Origin: Avena insularis
Lineage: Eukaryota; Streptophyta; Magnoliopsida; Poales; Poaceae
Assembly: GCA_023614405.1 (NCBI GenBank)
Contig: CM042694.1
Coordinates: forward strand, 132,995,711 to 133,059,710
Reading direction: 5' to 3'
Length of the DNA: 64,000 nt
The position numbers and the translations under genes were made by a program. Every line of letters begins with the position of its first letter. Within the stretch, counting starts at the first letter, position 1. Under the pieces are notes generated by a model. The model was not told the origin of the DNA, made no database searches, and saw nothing but the letters and a program-made list of their open reading frames with translations. Shown in pieces: positions 10,900 to 22,471 of this stretch.

Positions 10900-13712
10900 C
10901 AGACCCTCGGCATTCGACAAACTTTCGGGTCCATGCACCATCCACTTCTACATCGACAAACAAGATGGCAAAAGAAAGCTAGCCACATGCTCAAGGACTA
11001 CCGCGAGTTCCGAAACTCAGCGAAGGCATGATGCGATGAGGCAACAAGCTCCAATTCCTGCGTTGAAGCGCTGCGCCCAGTGAAATAGCACGGAGCTCCT
11101 CCACCGCCTATTGGAGGCCCAAATCAACCAATCGCACCAGTATCAAAACAACGCCGGTCGCATACCCCCACCAAAGGGCGCTAAATATGATCCGGAAGGG
11201 CGCCCCAACAGGTGCGTAAGAAAATCACCCGACAAATCAACTTGGCGTGGCAACTCCGCTGCAATCCACAGTACCTCGGCGGATCGAGTCCTGCATCACA
11301 TTCACTCGCGGATCACCTTGCGGATCCCTCGCCCGAGTCATGCTGCCCTGGTCTGGAGGCGCAGATCGGAGGCTTGAGATGAGTCGCGTCTTCATGGACG
11401 GCAGCGGCATCAACCTAATGTTACAAACACTCTAGCAGCTATGCGGATCCGCAATGCAGCTGGAATAATCGAACAACGTTCCACGGCATTGTCGAGGAAA
11501 GGCATCTTCCCCCAGGCAAAATAGGGCTCGACGTCATCTTCGAAGCGGACAACTTTCGGCGGGCGCCTAGAATTGAAGTGGTGGGACTGGCGTCGCAATA
11601 CCATGCCATCCTGGGGCGTGTAGCATTCGCAAGGTTCTGGCCGTCCCACACTCGCATACCTACTACTCAAGATGCCAGGACCAAGGCGTCATCACGGTCG
11701 GGAGCTTCACCCGATCGGACCAATGCGACAGGATTTCAACAAAATCTCCCGATCTTCGGCATGCAAGACGAGCTTGTAAGGCTCCGCGAGGTGACGGACA
11801 ATGGGCTACCCCAGTCACAAAGCGACGCACGACATGTCTTTCGACTCCACCATCAATACCAAGAAAGTGCAGGTCCATCCAGCGGATGCCTCCAAGACGG
11901 CGCTGATCGCCAACGACCTCGGCACCGCGCCATAGGAAGGCGCGCTCGTCAATTCCTCCGTGGCCTGGGAAATATTCGCTGGTGTCCTGCGGACATGCCA
12001 GAGTTCCGAAATTCGCCGAAAGCACGCACTCAATGTCTTCCTGCACACCAAGCCATCAGCAGTCCATCCGAAGACGCCAGCCACGAGCGAAGCTATCGGC
12101 AAGGAGATCAATAGATTACTCGCAGCAGACTTCATCGGGAAATCAAGGAAAGCGGTGGTGGCAAACACGGTGATGGTCGAAGAAGGACACGAACATCCTG
12201 CGGATGTGCGTGGACTTCACGTCACTAAATAAACACGCCCTAAGGACCACTTCCCTCTTCCTCGGATCGACCGGATCATCGATTCGACGCGGGTTGTGAA
12301 ACTCTCCTTCCTCGGCGCCTACTCAAGGCTATAACCAGATTCGACTCAAGGTCGAAGATCAAGAAAAGCGTTCATCACACCGTTCGGAGTATCTTGCTAC
12401 AACACAATGCCCTTGGGCTAAAGAATGCGGGTGCCACGCATACCAGCGATGCATGCGAGCCTGCCTCAAGGACCAGATCGGTCATAGCGTCCAAGTCTAT
12501 GTCGCGACATAGTCATAAAACCAAGGAGGCAAGAACACTTATCGGCGATCTCCGAGGCGTTCGACAACCTTGATCGCCTGAGGATCAAGCTCAATCCAGA
12601 AAAGTGCGCCTTGGCGTCCCTCGGGTCGGTGCTCGGGTACTTCATCTCTCAACGAGGATCGAAGCGAACCGAAGAAAATCAAAGCTATCATGACAATGGA
12701 GAAGCCAAAAACCTCAAGGCGTTCAGCATCTCGCAGGCGAGTAGCGGCACTAAGCGAGTTCATCAGCCGCATGGGCGAGAAGGCCCTACCATTTTACCAG
12801 CTACTGCGCAAGGCAGACAAGTTCGAGTGGACACCAGAAGCCAACGACGCATTTGAAAGCCTCAAGCGGCTCCTCTCCACCTCGCCAGTTTTGGTCACGC
12901 CAAAAGAGCGCGAGCCCCTATTCTTGTACATAGCAGCCACACACCGGTGGTCGACCGGTACTCGTGGTGAAACGACCGAAGAAGGCAAGACCCACGGTAC
13001 AACGCCCAATTACTACCTCAGCGAGGTTCTCACTCCAACAAAACAGCGGTACCCGCATTACGAAGCTGGCCTACGGCGTGTTCATGGCTCGACGTGAGCC
13101 ACTACTTCCGGAGCATCGGTGATGGTCGTCAGCGAGCACCCCTAAACAGCATCTGAATAACCCGGAGGCCACGAGGCGCGTGGCCCTGTGGGGCATTGAA
13201 CTATCACCCTGGACATCATCTACGAAGCGACACGCCAATCAAATCTCAAGTCCTTCCGGACTTCTGGTGCACTGGATGGAGCTGCAGCTGCACGACACCG
13301 GACATGTCGCTCTGGACAATGCATTTTGACGGCTCCAAAGCGAAGCCGGAAAGGCAGGAGTCATACTAACCTCCCGCAAGGTGACAAGATGAAATCGTCC
13401 GGATGAAATTGAGCCTCCAACAACGAGGCGAATCTGAAGCCCTCATCCATGGCATGAAGATGGCAAAATATGTGGCGCACACGCCTGGTCATCTACGGTG
13501 ACTCCAACCTTGTCGTCAATGACGATGAATGAGTGCGACGCACCGAAAACATGATCGCGTCTTGCGCTACACAACGCACTCGAAGGAGAATTCGGCGGCT
13601 GCGAACTTGACGCGTTGGAAGAGAGCAACGAGGAGGCCGATAGACTTGCCAACATCGGCTCCACTTGTGCAAAGGTACCACGGTGTGTTCCTCGAGCAGA
13701 TCTGCGTGCCAT
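10900..13712 (+). pseudogene. Protease, reverse transcriptase and RNase H of the gypsy element, degenerate
   Basis: Fragments run in order through different frames. A linker motif CTIHFYIDKQDGKRKLA is near 10933. The protease region has MSRVFMDGSGINLMLQTL near 11380, where the usual DGGS-type active site is altered, then GLDVIF and YHAILGR. RT begins near 12100 (EINRLLAADFIG), followed by KDHFPLPRIDRIIDSTRVV near 12243 and FITPFGVSCYNTMPLGLKNA near 12370. At the catalytic YVDD position (12498-12509) the first Asp codon carries a 1-base loss, so the active site is gone. RNase H traces include YYLSEVLTPTKQRYPHYE (about 13012) and TMHFDGSKA (about 13317). The product cannot be functional. Confidence 0.8.
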
Positions 13713-13904
13713 CCATCAGCGAAAATTCCCAGGATCACCCGAAGAAGCGAGAACACTGGGGCTACGCTACCCAAGGTCATGAAGGACCCGAAAAGTTGGA
13801 TACCGAAGTTGCCCTGGTCAACCTGATGCAGGTCATGGCCGTCGACGAAACTTGGACACGTCCATACCTCCGGTTCACGATAAGCGGAGAATTGCCGACA
13901 GACG

Positions 13905-15047
13905 ATGCCCGGCGTATCTCGTCGGTCAAAAGCCTTCACCATCATCAACAGCGAGCTGTACAAACGCAGCATTACGGGCGTACTACAACGGTGCGTCACC
14001 ATCAATGACGGCAAGGCCATACTCCAAGATATCCACGAGGGCATCTGCGGCCACCACGCAGGTAGCCGCTCCCTCGTCGCCAAAGCTCTGCGAGCAGGAT
14101 TCTACTGGCCAACGGCCATGAGCGACGCGAAAGACATCGTCCGAAGATGCAACGGGTGCCAACGGTTCGCCGACAAACCGCACGCACCTGGGTCCAAACT
14201 TCGACCCATACCCATAACCTGGCCTTTTGCCCAATGGGGCCTTGACATGATCGGCAAACTGCCAAAATCCTCGAAGGGAGGACACATCTTCCTCCTGGTC
14301 GCAGTCGACAAATTCACCAAGTGGATCGAAGCCATGCCAGTCACCAACCAGAAGGGCAAAACCGCCGTCAAGTTCTTCGAATCCATTGTCTACAGGTTTG
14401 GCGTACCGCACAGCATCATCACCGACAACGGATCAAACTTCATCTCCGAAGAATTCCAGGACTTCTGCGAAGGCCTCGGGATCAATATCACGTATGCCTC
14501 AGTGGCACACCCGCAAACAAACGGGCAAGTGGAAAAGGCCAACGGCCTAATCGGCGCCGGCATCAAGAAGCGCCTCATGAGCTCACTCGAGCACACAGCT
14601 GGAAACTGGACGAAAGAGCTACCGTCTGTCCTGTGGAGCTTACGGACAACGCCAAACAGCTCCACCGGCTACACACCGTTCTTCATGGTACACGGAGCCG
14701 AGGCAGTGCTACCAGCCGAAGTACGCCATCAGGCTCCACGAGTCATCGCGTACAGCGAAGCCGAATCCACGGCTACACTCGAAGACGCCGTCGACACACT
14801 CGACGAAGCGCGGGATATAGCAGCCGCTCGATCAGCGGTGTACCAGCAGAGTCTCCGCAACTATCACAGCCGCCAGCTGCTCCCAAGGTCCTTCGTCGAA
14901 GGAGACCTCGTCTTGCGACTCAAGCAAAAGCGACCGAACAAATTCGATTCACCATGGGAAGGACCATATGTCATCACCGAAGTCATCCCAGGTGGCGCCT
15001 ATCGCCTCAAGCACGTGGAGTCTGGAGTCGCATACTCCAACCCGTGA
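13905..15047 (+). CDS. Integrase domain of the gypsy element (open)
   Basis: A 380-codon open frame. An N-terminal HHCC zinc domain is visible: H44, H50/51, C82, C85 (IHEGICGHH...CNGC). The catalytic DD35E triad is D114 (GLDMIG), D174 (TDNGSNF) and E210 (TNGQVEKANG), with 35 residues between the last two. The C-terminal part reads LRLKQKRPNKFDSPWEGPYV and ends with a stop after YSNP; the family normally continues a few residues (NVSHLRRFYP follows in frame). Integrase inserts the element's cDNA into chromosomes. It is part of Pol rather than a separate gene, so the Met here is only the first in an open segment. It is the best preserved domain of the element. Confidence 0.9.
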   Translation: MPGVSRRSKAFTIINSELYKRSITGVLQRCVTINDGKAILQDIHEGICGHHAGSRSLVAKALRAGFYWPTAMSDAKDIVRRCNGCQRFADKPHAPGSKLRPIPITWPFAQWGLDMIGKLPKSSKGGHIFLLVAVDKFTKWIEAMPVTNQKGKTAVKFFESIVYRFGVPHSIITDNGSNFISEEFQDFCEGLGINITYASVAHPQTNGQVEKANGLIGAGIKKRLMSSLEHTAGNWTKELPSVLWSLRTTPNSSTGYTPFFMVHGAEAVLPAEVRHQAPRVIAYSEAESTATLEDAVDTLDEARDIAAARSAVYQQSLRNYHSRQLLPRSFVEGDLVLRLKQKRPNKFDSPWEGPYVITEVIPGGAYRLKHVESGVAYSNP

Positions 15048-15179
15048 AACGTCTCGCACCTGCGACGATTCTACCCGTAGCAACCTACCCCCCCTTTTAC
15101 TCTCAATAAGGCTTCCAGCCAAGGCTACTCAGCCGAACCACGTACCTCCTCCATTACGATATAAATAAAGCTAAGTACC

Positions 15180-15500
15180 TCGCCCCCAACCCTCGGTTGA
15201 CTATTTTCTGCAACTTTACTACATGCTACATACGCACTCGGGGGCTCCCCCACCTCACGATTTCATCGACTGAGGACAAACCGTGTACACCTGAGTAGCT
15301 GACCACGTCAGGCAAACGAAAATGGCACGTACTAAATCAAAGCACTGCGTGCTCGCAAACAAACAAACCTTTACAACAAAGGGCACATACACGCCCAGCC
15401 GCAATATTACAAATTTTACATCTATCTGTTTATTTTCAGGTCCTAGCTACTCTGAAGAATAACCTGAGCACGCCGCTCAAACAAATCTACAATCTGTTCG
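15180..15500. other. Spacer after pol in the gypsy element
   Basis: Contains an early ACTCGGGGGCTCCCCCACC near 15236, related to the purine tract, and no ORF of note. It leads into the antisense ORF region. Confidence 0.4.
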
Positions 15501-15696
15501 GCATACTGCCTTACAGCCGCGTAATGTGGACGCATGTTCCACTCGCCACCATCTGGTCAAGGAGGTGGCCCAGTCGCCACAGCAGCCAAATCTACGTCAG
15601 GGCGGCGCACCCTCACAAGAGACAAGGCAGCCTTCACCCCTGCGACGAGCTGCTGCCGCACCAGCTCCTTGACATTGCTGGCACTCTGAAACTTCG

Positions 15697-16242
15697 TCAG
15701 AAGACCTGCAAGGGTCGTTGGCACGGCATCCAACGGAAACATAACGTGCGGCACGAGGAAAGTGATGTCTGCACCTGGCGGAGCACCCGCGAAACCTGGT
15801 AGACACGATCCTGCACCGTCACCAGAACTATGGCGCGATCACGATCCATCCAGAAGAAGCCGCCAGCCTCCATGTCCTGTTGAGTCAAGCAATTGACTCG
15901 AACAACATCGCTCTTTCTTCCCTCGGGCAAGATTGGCACCGCGACAACCGCACAAAACAAAAGTAAGGCCAGCAGCTCACCCAAGAAGCGAGCTACAACC
16001 CGAAGAAGGATCAACTTACATTGCAGCTGCTCGGACAGCCGACCCAGCTCGCCATCAAATACTCCTCTCTGGCTGCACCACGGTGCGCTGGATTTCCAAG
16101 CGTCGGTAGCGACCGCGTAACAAGCAAATCTCTCCAAGCTGCGCACGCGATCTCGAAGAAACGCGAGCTGCGAGGAATCATCCAATGATGCTCGCAAGGG
16201 CCTTTCGGATGAAGTGTCAACTGGTTCAGCACCCGAAGGAAC
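15697..16242 (-). CDS. Antisense ORF in the 3' region of the gypsy element, apparently intron-bearing
   Basis: On the minus strand an exon-like block runs from 16242 (after a TGCTATAG acceptor) to 16020, where CAAT/GTAAGT gives a strong donor. It reads DSSQLAFLRDRVRSLERFA and then SEQLQ, a helical, Arg/Leu-rich stretch. A second block after about 15955 contains WMDRDRAIVLVTVQDRVYQV; its acceptor would be TGTGCG, one base from a normal AG. Antisense genes between pol and the 3' LTR are known in some Tat-type elements such as maize Grande. The function is unknown. Apparent acceptor damage and a frame change near 15760 suggest it is no longer intact. Confidence 0.45.
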   Translation of the reverse strand, partial: VPSGAEPVDTSSERPLRASLDDSSQLAFLRDRVRSLERFACYAVATDAWKSSAPWCSQRGVFDGELGRLSEQLQCKLILLRVVARFLGELLALLLFCAVVAVPILPEGRKSDVVRVNCLTQQDMEAGGFFWMDRDRAIVLVTVQDRVYQVSRVLRQVQTSLSSCRTLCFRWMPCQRPLQVF

Positions 16243-16739
16243 CTATAGCAGCAGAAAAAAGAAGGCACACAGACATTCAGCCAAGGATAGAGCAAAACTC
16301 GGAGGAATTCATTAAAGTATATGTGGAGGAAGCTCTCAGCGCGCAGCAAGAATAGCTCAAGAACGAGGGGGCAGTGAATAGATGAACTGCTACGGTGAAA
16401 AACAAACCACGATTTCACCAGGGATTATAACAGCGAAGACGACGCACGCTGGCCGTCCATCGAGAAGACCTAACGCCAACGGTAGATCTGGCCGTACACG
16501 TGTCAAAGCCAACCAAACGTCGTTACCACGCCGTCCACTACGTGCGGAAATCGAGGAGACGCCGTAATCATCTCACGCCGCGTGACCGGTCAATTCAAAG
16601 TCAGCAAGTGGGACCCACGCTTCGTCCAGTCAAGTCATCTCTGGCGTAGCAGACGCTTGAGGTCATCGATCGTAAGCACTGACGTCATCAAAAGCTATAC
16701 TAGCACCACTTCGGCTCCACAGCTAAAAGTACTCACTCG

Positions 16740-17571
16740 AATCTACGATTCGACTAAATACTTGGGGGCTACTCCTATCAGGAGCGCTGGCCGCGCACCC
16801 GACAGACAAATGAGGACAAAATTATTTCTCTGAGTCCTACGTCGAGTTTACGACTCCACTACGGACTCGGGGGCTACTCCCATAGGGAGGACGGATTTAA
16901 GCATCCGAAAATTTTCGAGTCCTGCGGACCTAATGATTGAAACAATGCTTGAACTAAAAGTCTCCGCTCGAGTCTACGACTCGAACAGACACTTGGGGGC
17001 TACTCCCATAGGGAGCGCTGGTCGCGCACCCTATGAAATCTTCGACTGCGATCTTTCGGATCAGCACGCAAAAACTTTTTGGCAACTCTGCCCCAACAAA
17101 ACGCTAAGTGAGCGACAATCTCCTTGGCCACCCGAAGCACCTCCGAGGTGATAAATGTTCGGATGCTGCGTCTGCGACGCAAAGATAAGACCTACAGATA
17201 TCATCTGATGGCCTGGCAACGCACCTGACTGCGCTCTGCTAGTATGAATCCGTACCAGCAGGTACGATGAAAAATCCCGACGGACGCGTTGGGTACACCA
17301 ATTAAAATCACTGGAATTCCACTCCTATAAGTCCTCCGCGGCCTGAGTTGAATTACGCCAGCATATGTTCCAGGCCTGGGTTAAGGGACCCGAACCTGAA
17401 GAAGATCGTGTTGTTTCGTCCTAAGACAGTTAACTGACCCTGATCCGTCGGGTGAGTCAGGCACACGCATCAACAATCCCTACACACATATACTATTAAC
17501 ATATAACTGCTCCCGAAGGATGGAAGAGTCCTCAGCCGAATCTACGATTCGACTGATCACTCGGGGGCTAC
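16740..17571 (+). repeat. Repeated CTTGGGGGCTACTCC blocks before the 3' LTR
   Basis: The block ACTTGGGGGCTACTCCTATC recurs with small changes near 16757, 16866, 16990 and, without the tail, at 17560. Two copies (16757, 16990) continue into GGAGCGCTGGCCGCGCACCC or a close variant. The last copy is the polypurine tract used to prime plus-strand synthesis, so the upstream copies look like duplicated tract regions. Confidence 0.7.
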
Positions 17572-18073
17572 TGACATGGTTATACCCTACGGGTACGTAA
17601 CTTCAGCATACCTAGTCCAGCCCAAGGAAGGCCCACGGCAGACATACGCTGGCCCATGAAGATTTTCGGGTGGCCAAGGCCCATGACGTCTTCGGATCCT
17701 TGGAGAGCAAGACTAGAGGAGATAGGAAATTCAAAGGGGTAAAAACCCTAGAACTTGTAACCGACTAGGACTACGCCCGGGACCTGCCTAAGTCTATATA
17801 AAGGCCAGGAGGGCACGTCCTAGGGCAACCCGACTCATACTTTCGCACACGCATCCACGCCAGATCGAATCTGCACACCCTGTAACCTTCGGTTCCGCCG
17901 TAATCAAAGAGCAGACAAGCAGGAGTAGGGTTTTCCCTCCGGGGGCCTGAACCTGGGTAAATCTCGTGTCCCCTGGTTGCTTGTCTGTTAACCATGCCAC
18001 GATCTCCAGCATCCCCATCTTCTCCAAAACCCAAGTCCATAACAATGGGCATTGACGAGATTGAACCTCGTCA
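17572..18073 (+). repeat. 3' LTR of the gypsy element
   Basis: 502 bp, about 2% different from the 5' LTR by eye, including a 3-bp insertion CAT near 18017. It is followed by AACAT, the right target duplication. Confidence 0.92.
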
Positions 18074-19165
18074 AACATATTTCGATATTGAGCCTTTATG
18101 TAAAGATTGGGTAATGAAGTCAGCTGGAAATAAATGGTGTGATTTCAAAAGCACGCTAAAGATGTATTACAAACTTGCCTTGACTGTTGAGGAGAACGTT
18201 GCAAATGGTTATGGAGATAGAATATTACACACTGATTGGACATCACAGTTGAGTATTGGAGCTTGGATTCCACGAAGGAGAAAGCTCGAATGAATGTAGC
18301 GTGCCAATCAGACAAATGGCCGTAATACTTTTGGATCAAGGAATTTTTCTAGGGCGAGGTACATAGGGGTGAGTAGCATCTAAGTTGTCTACTTATACTT
18401 GGTATCTATTTTATGAATGTTTACATAGGTTTTTTTGCTTTATATCCTATATCTGAATGTTTGCATCTTTGATTAGGAGAAAGCTCACAATTGTCCAATT
18501 ACAAAAGCTGAACTATATAGAGCCACACACACGACCAAAGACAACGTACCTGTTGATGAAGTGACTGAGGGAAATATTGTAAGTTATTATTCACTATCTT
18601 CAAACATACTATGTATATACTTGATGGTTAATGCTAGTACAAACAATATGCTAGGCCAATATGCGAAGAGAACTTCTACTTAATCTTGGCCTTGAGTATA
18701 AAGATACTGAAGAAGGTGACCTTTATGCCCATGCCTTTCCAAAATATATAAGCGACAGAGTTCGTGGATTGAGGTTATTACCTCATGCATGCAAGGCGGT
18801 TGAGATTGTAAGAATATCTGCGAGGTGTACAAAAATAATAGAGGAGAACTATGAGCTTAGGTCGATGAATGTTGTCCTTATCCCCAGGTTGGATGCCCAG
18901 GATGCAAGACTAAATGCAATGCAAAAGAAGTTGGATAGTCAAGAAAATTCTGCTAACTAATCTTGCAAAGGAGGGTAGAGCACTAGTAGACCAGTAGCTA
19001 GTATGCATTCACCTGTTCGAAGAATGTCTCAAGTTGTGTATCTTATGCCAGACGTGGCACTTTATGATGCCATAGATCTTAGAATTCCTGAAGTGGCACC
19101 TTTCAACACTTTGCATATTCCCAATAGTGAGGAAACCAGAACTATTAATGATACATGAACTAGTC
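18074..19165 (+). pseudogene. CACTA first-gene protein, 3' exons
   Basis: The continuation of the gene interrupted at 8417. Immediately after the gypsy element it reads YFDIEPLCKDWVMKSAGNKW and then NVANGYGDRILHTDW. After introns come KAELYRATHTTKDNVPVDE (near 18507, ending at a GTAAGT donor) and RELLLNLGLEYKDTEEGDLY (18664), SDRVRGLRLLPH and a coiled-coil end LNAMQKKLDSQENSAN* at 18960. Weak homology-like text continues to about 19160 (MHSPVRRMSQVVY). Several stops and frame changes are present. The match in order with the 5' exons is the best proof that the gypsy element is nested in this CACTA gene. Confidence 0.65.
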
Positions 19166-19319
19166 TTAGAGGTAAAACCAAGGATATCTTAACGGTGTTT
19201 ATAATTCCACACATTGTACTAGGGTATTCCTCCAAATACTCATTATCTGGAACTAATATAATTATAGCACAAAATATTAAACTTAATTATGAAACATAAA
19301 TAAATAATAATTCATTCAG

Positions 19320-21060
19320 TATTTCCTCTACGTCATATTTCCACCTATCTCCCATTTCCAATAGAGTTAATAATCTAGTTTACATTAAGCAACCTAACAC
19401 CTATGGAATCCCGGTATTGCACATGCTTTGAAAGCACTAGATAATTCATCAAAGGATCTAACACATTGAGGTCCGTATGAATTTTGCACATCTTGATATC
19501 ACAGTCAAGCACAAATTGGTGTATGGGATAAAAACAACATTGTACATGCTTGTTCTTCTAGTGGGACCTTGGCTCCTTGGATTGAGCAATGGCACCATTG
19601 TTTTTACAATGACTCTCCTTAGGCTCCAATGTGCTTAGAACCACACCAAGATGTGTGATGAAGTTCTTCATCCACACCCTCCTTTGATGCATTTGTGACT
19701 ATGATGTACTCCATTTCTGTTCTAAAATATGCAACTGTATGTTGCTTCGAAATCTTTCAGCTAACCTCTCCATCATTTAAAGTAATCACATAGCCCGACT
19801 GAGACTTGAAAACATTAGGACCAGTGGTAAATCCAGCATAGGTGTAACCCCTTGCAATGATATCTTTATCACCTCCATAGAAGAGAAACATATCTTTATT
19901 TCTTCTAAATTACTTAAGAATATTTTTCACTACTTCACATTGTTCATTTTCTGGATCACCTTGTTATTTTCTCGTAACACTTAGAGGATAGGACACATCT
20001 AGTCGTGTACATATCATGGCGTACATGATTTATCCAATAGCCAAAGCGTATGGAACTTTACTCATGTATTCAAGCTAAGCATCTTCCTTGTGACATTGCT
20101 TCTTGCTAAGTGGTTTTCCATGTAGTACTAGTACAAGCATTCCTTTTATGGATGTTTCCATGTTGAACGACGTCAATAATTTCTCTAGATATAACCTTGA
20201 GTAAGCCCTATCAGGCTACCAGTACTATCCCTAAAGATCTTTATGCCCAATATGTATGCTGCTTCACCCAAGTCTTTGATTGAGAAACTACTCCTCAATG
20301 ATTCTTTTATGGTATTTAGAAAAGTTACATCATTCCGGATTAACAATATTTCATCCTCATAAGGAATCATAAATGATATTCATCTCCCACTACTTTAATA
20401 CATCTTTTGTAGGCGCAGGAGTTTCAAGCGCCGTAGGCGCCTCCAAAATATTGTCCGGTGTTGCGCTAATTTTCTCATATTGTTTAGTTTGAGTAACCTC
20501 GTCAACCTCGATTCCTCTCAATTAAACCTTATTTTCTGATAAACTCCTTCTCAAGAAATATATTGTTGTTGGCGACAAAAACTTTGCCTTCGATTTTATG
20601 GTAGAAGGAATACCCAATGGTTTCTTTTGGATAACCTACAAAGACACACTTATCCGACTTGGGTTCAAGTTTATTTGGTTGCAAACTCTTTACATAAACA
20701 TCGTATCCCCGAATTTTAAGAAATAACAATTTGGGTTTCTTCCCAAACCATGATACATATGGAGTCATTTCAACATAATTCAATGACGGTCTATTCTGTG
20801 TAAAATATGCACTAAAGCATAGCCAAAAAATGACAAAAGACAATCAGTTAATGACATCATAGATCTCGCCATGTCCAACAAGGTTTGGTTACTCCTCTCG
20901 GGCACACCATTGTGTTAGGACTTCCCAGGTGGCACAAGTTGTGGAACAATTTCACAAGATTTCTGTGCAATAATCTATAGTGTTGCACAAAGTAAAGAAG
21001 TTTCTGTGTCTAACATTATTACCGTAGTCCCAAATATTTGTTTCTAATTAAGAAACAGTA
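19320..21060 (-). pseudogene. Minus-strand Copia remnant: integrase end, RT and RNase H pieces
   Basis: Read on the minus strand from 21060 down. Integrase C-terminal part contains HNGVPERSNQTLLDMARSMM near 20910-20850, then the open piece 20843-20529 with KCVFVGYPKETIGYSFYH, typical of Copia integrase ends. A large deletion follows, and RT resumes at 20370-20185 with SSFSIKDLGEAAYILGIKIF. Degenerate RNase H-like sequence reaches about 19400. The sequence near 19350-19380 (CTCCCATTTCCAATAGAG then TTAATAATCTAG) resembles the 3' region of BARE/Angela elements, so the original LTR would lie left of it but is not recognisable. This remnant lies just after the CACTA exons and may have been inserted in that element. 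Confidence 0.75.
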
Positions 21061-21523
21061 AGACTCACCTAGCTAGGGGCACTCTCAGCGATTTGAGGTT
21101 ATCATCCGTTGGATCCTACGTATGAACGGTCGGCATCCTCTAGGCTTTCCGAAGCATCCACTAGAGCCTTGTTCGCCCTGTAAATCTGTGCTAGCCGGCC
21201 GGGTTAACGTGGTTGGGATGCTGCTCCACAAATTGATCCTGGCGTCTTCTCATCGATTGGGCCAACACTCCTTGGGCCGCGCGACCTCGAGGGGGCGGAT
21301 TTTGTTTTGCAGGCCTGCTCTGGGCATTGCGTTACAGCGTTACATGGGCATCGCGGTTGATCTCCGAGTTATTGCATTGAATCAATGCCGGCGGCGGAGA
21401 CGTAGAGACAGAGCTTAGTGCGGTCCTCTTAATTTACTCCAGTTTCTATGGCTGGGTACTGGCGGCGTCCCAACCCCTTCTCTAGGCTCCTTCTGCGCGC
21501 TGCCGTGATCTTCAACATGGAGC
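21061..21523. other. GC-rich unassigned sequence
   Basis: An ORF of 98 codons (21122-21418) is present but shows no family resemblance. The segment carries GGGCCGCGCGACCTCGAGGG and ends at CATGGAGC, the target site of the hAT-type element. Confidence 0.3.
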
Positions 21524-22463
21524 CAGGGGCGGAGCCAAGGGGGGGCCAGCAGGGGTCAGACCCCCCCTAATGGTTCGTCCCCCCCAACAAAAACTACACG
21601 TAATACTATACATAATACTATACATATACGTATATATACTGCACTCCGGTGGCCATTGTTTTTTTTAGCGTTTTGGTGGCCATTGCTAATCACGTCTAGT
21701 TTACTAGGTCTAGAGCCCAACCGTTGGTAGAAATCAGTGATCCATCAAGATCTGTATTTCTCAGAGCCCAATAGGCAATAACCCATTTGCCTGTCTACCC
21801 ATGTTTAACCGGCTAGGCATCGATCGTGTAGTATTGCCCAGTTCAGGGCGCATGTCTCGCCTTTGAAATCAGGTCCAATATCGATTCATCCATCTATCGC
21901 TGCCAAGAATTCTTAGGGTTCCTGGCACCGCTCGCTGCTTCTGCTTGCAAGCCGGCAAGACGCTGACCCTGGACGGCTTGTTCCTGCAGCCGTAGTAGTG
22001 GACGACGGTCGCCCCTGGTCATAGATCGTCGCCCGCTTGTCAGATGTTCACGCACAGTTATTTATCAAGGTATACAACTATGCATATTTTTATATACTAC
22101 CTAATCCGATCTAGCTCTATTTTTTAGTTTAAATAAACTTTGTCAGTGGCAAACAAACATAAGCCACATAATATATATTTTTCCCTGCCTATTCCTTCAC
22201 TCTCGAATCTGGTCTCGAATGAAAATATTAAATCTGATTGTTGGTGGCCACTTAGACTTATAAAGTGGTACCAGCATCCTTTTGTCGCGGTTTGTTAATT
22301 ATATATCTATGTTAATATTAAGAATAGTTTTATATTCATATAGTAATATTATTGCTAAGTATGCTATTTTTTGGACTTAAATCTTGATAAACTATATATC
22401 AATTGCTATCGTCATGGTTTCGCCCCCCCCCCCCCCTATACCTAAATCCTGGCTCCGCCCCTG
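21524..22463. mobile_element. hAT-type non-autonomous element (940 bp)
   Basis: Terminal inverted repeats CAGGGGCGGAGCCA on the left and its complement TGGCTCCGCCCCTG on the right. They are flanked by a perfect 8-bp duplication CATGGAGC (21516-21523 and 22464-22471), the hAT signature. Poly-G/C runs lie inside both ends. The interior is AT-rich without transposase. Confidence 0.9.
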
Positions 22464-22471
22464 CATGGAGC

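Larger units (their letters stand above)
8418..18073 (+). mobile_element. Ty3/gypsy LTR retrotransposon (Tat/Retand-like), 9656 bp
   Basis: LTRs at 8418-8916 and 17572-18073, both starting TGACATGGTTATACCCTACG and ending CCTCGTCA. The primer site follows at 8917 (ATTGGCGCCGTC). The purine-rich tract CTCGGGGGCTAC precedes the right LTR. Order inside is gag, protease, RT, RNase H, integrase on the plus strand, then a long 3' region with an antisense ORF. That plan, and the absence of a chromodomain, suggests the Tat/Retand group of Gypsy, although lineage assignment needs a tree. About ten substitutions and one 3-bp indel separate the LTRs by eye, implying a young insertion. Confidence 0.92.
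6826..19200 (+). mobile_element. CACTA (En/Spm-like) transposon, left end visible, gene split by a gypsy element
   Basis: The left terminus reads CACTACAAAAATATCCCCCA, a typical CACTA start, preceded by TTA. It is followed by short GC-rich subterminal sequence and a first-gene-type coding region (about 7406-8417, then 18074-19165). The coding sequence is interrupted exactly at 8418-18073 by an LTR element with a 5-bp target duplication. I could not find the right terminus; a Copia remnant follows at about 19.3 kb and the end may have been lost. The right coordinate is only the end of recognisable coding sequence. Confidence 0.65.
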
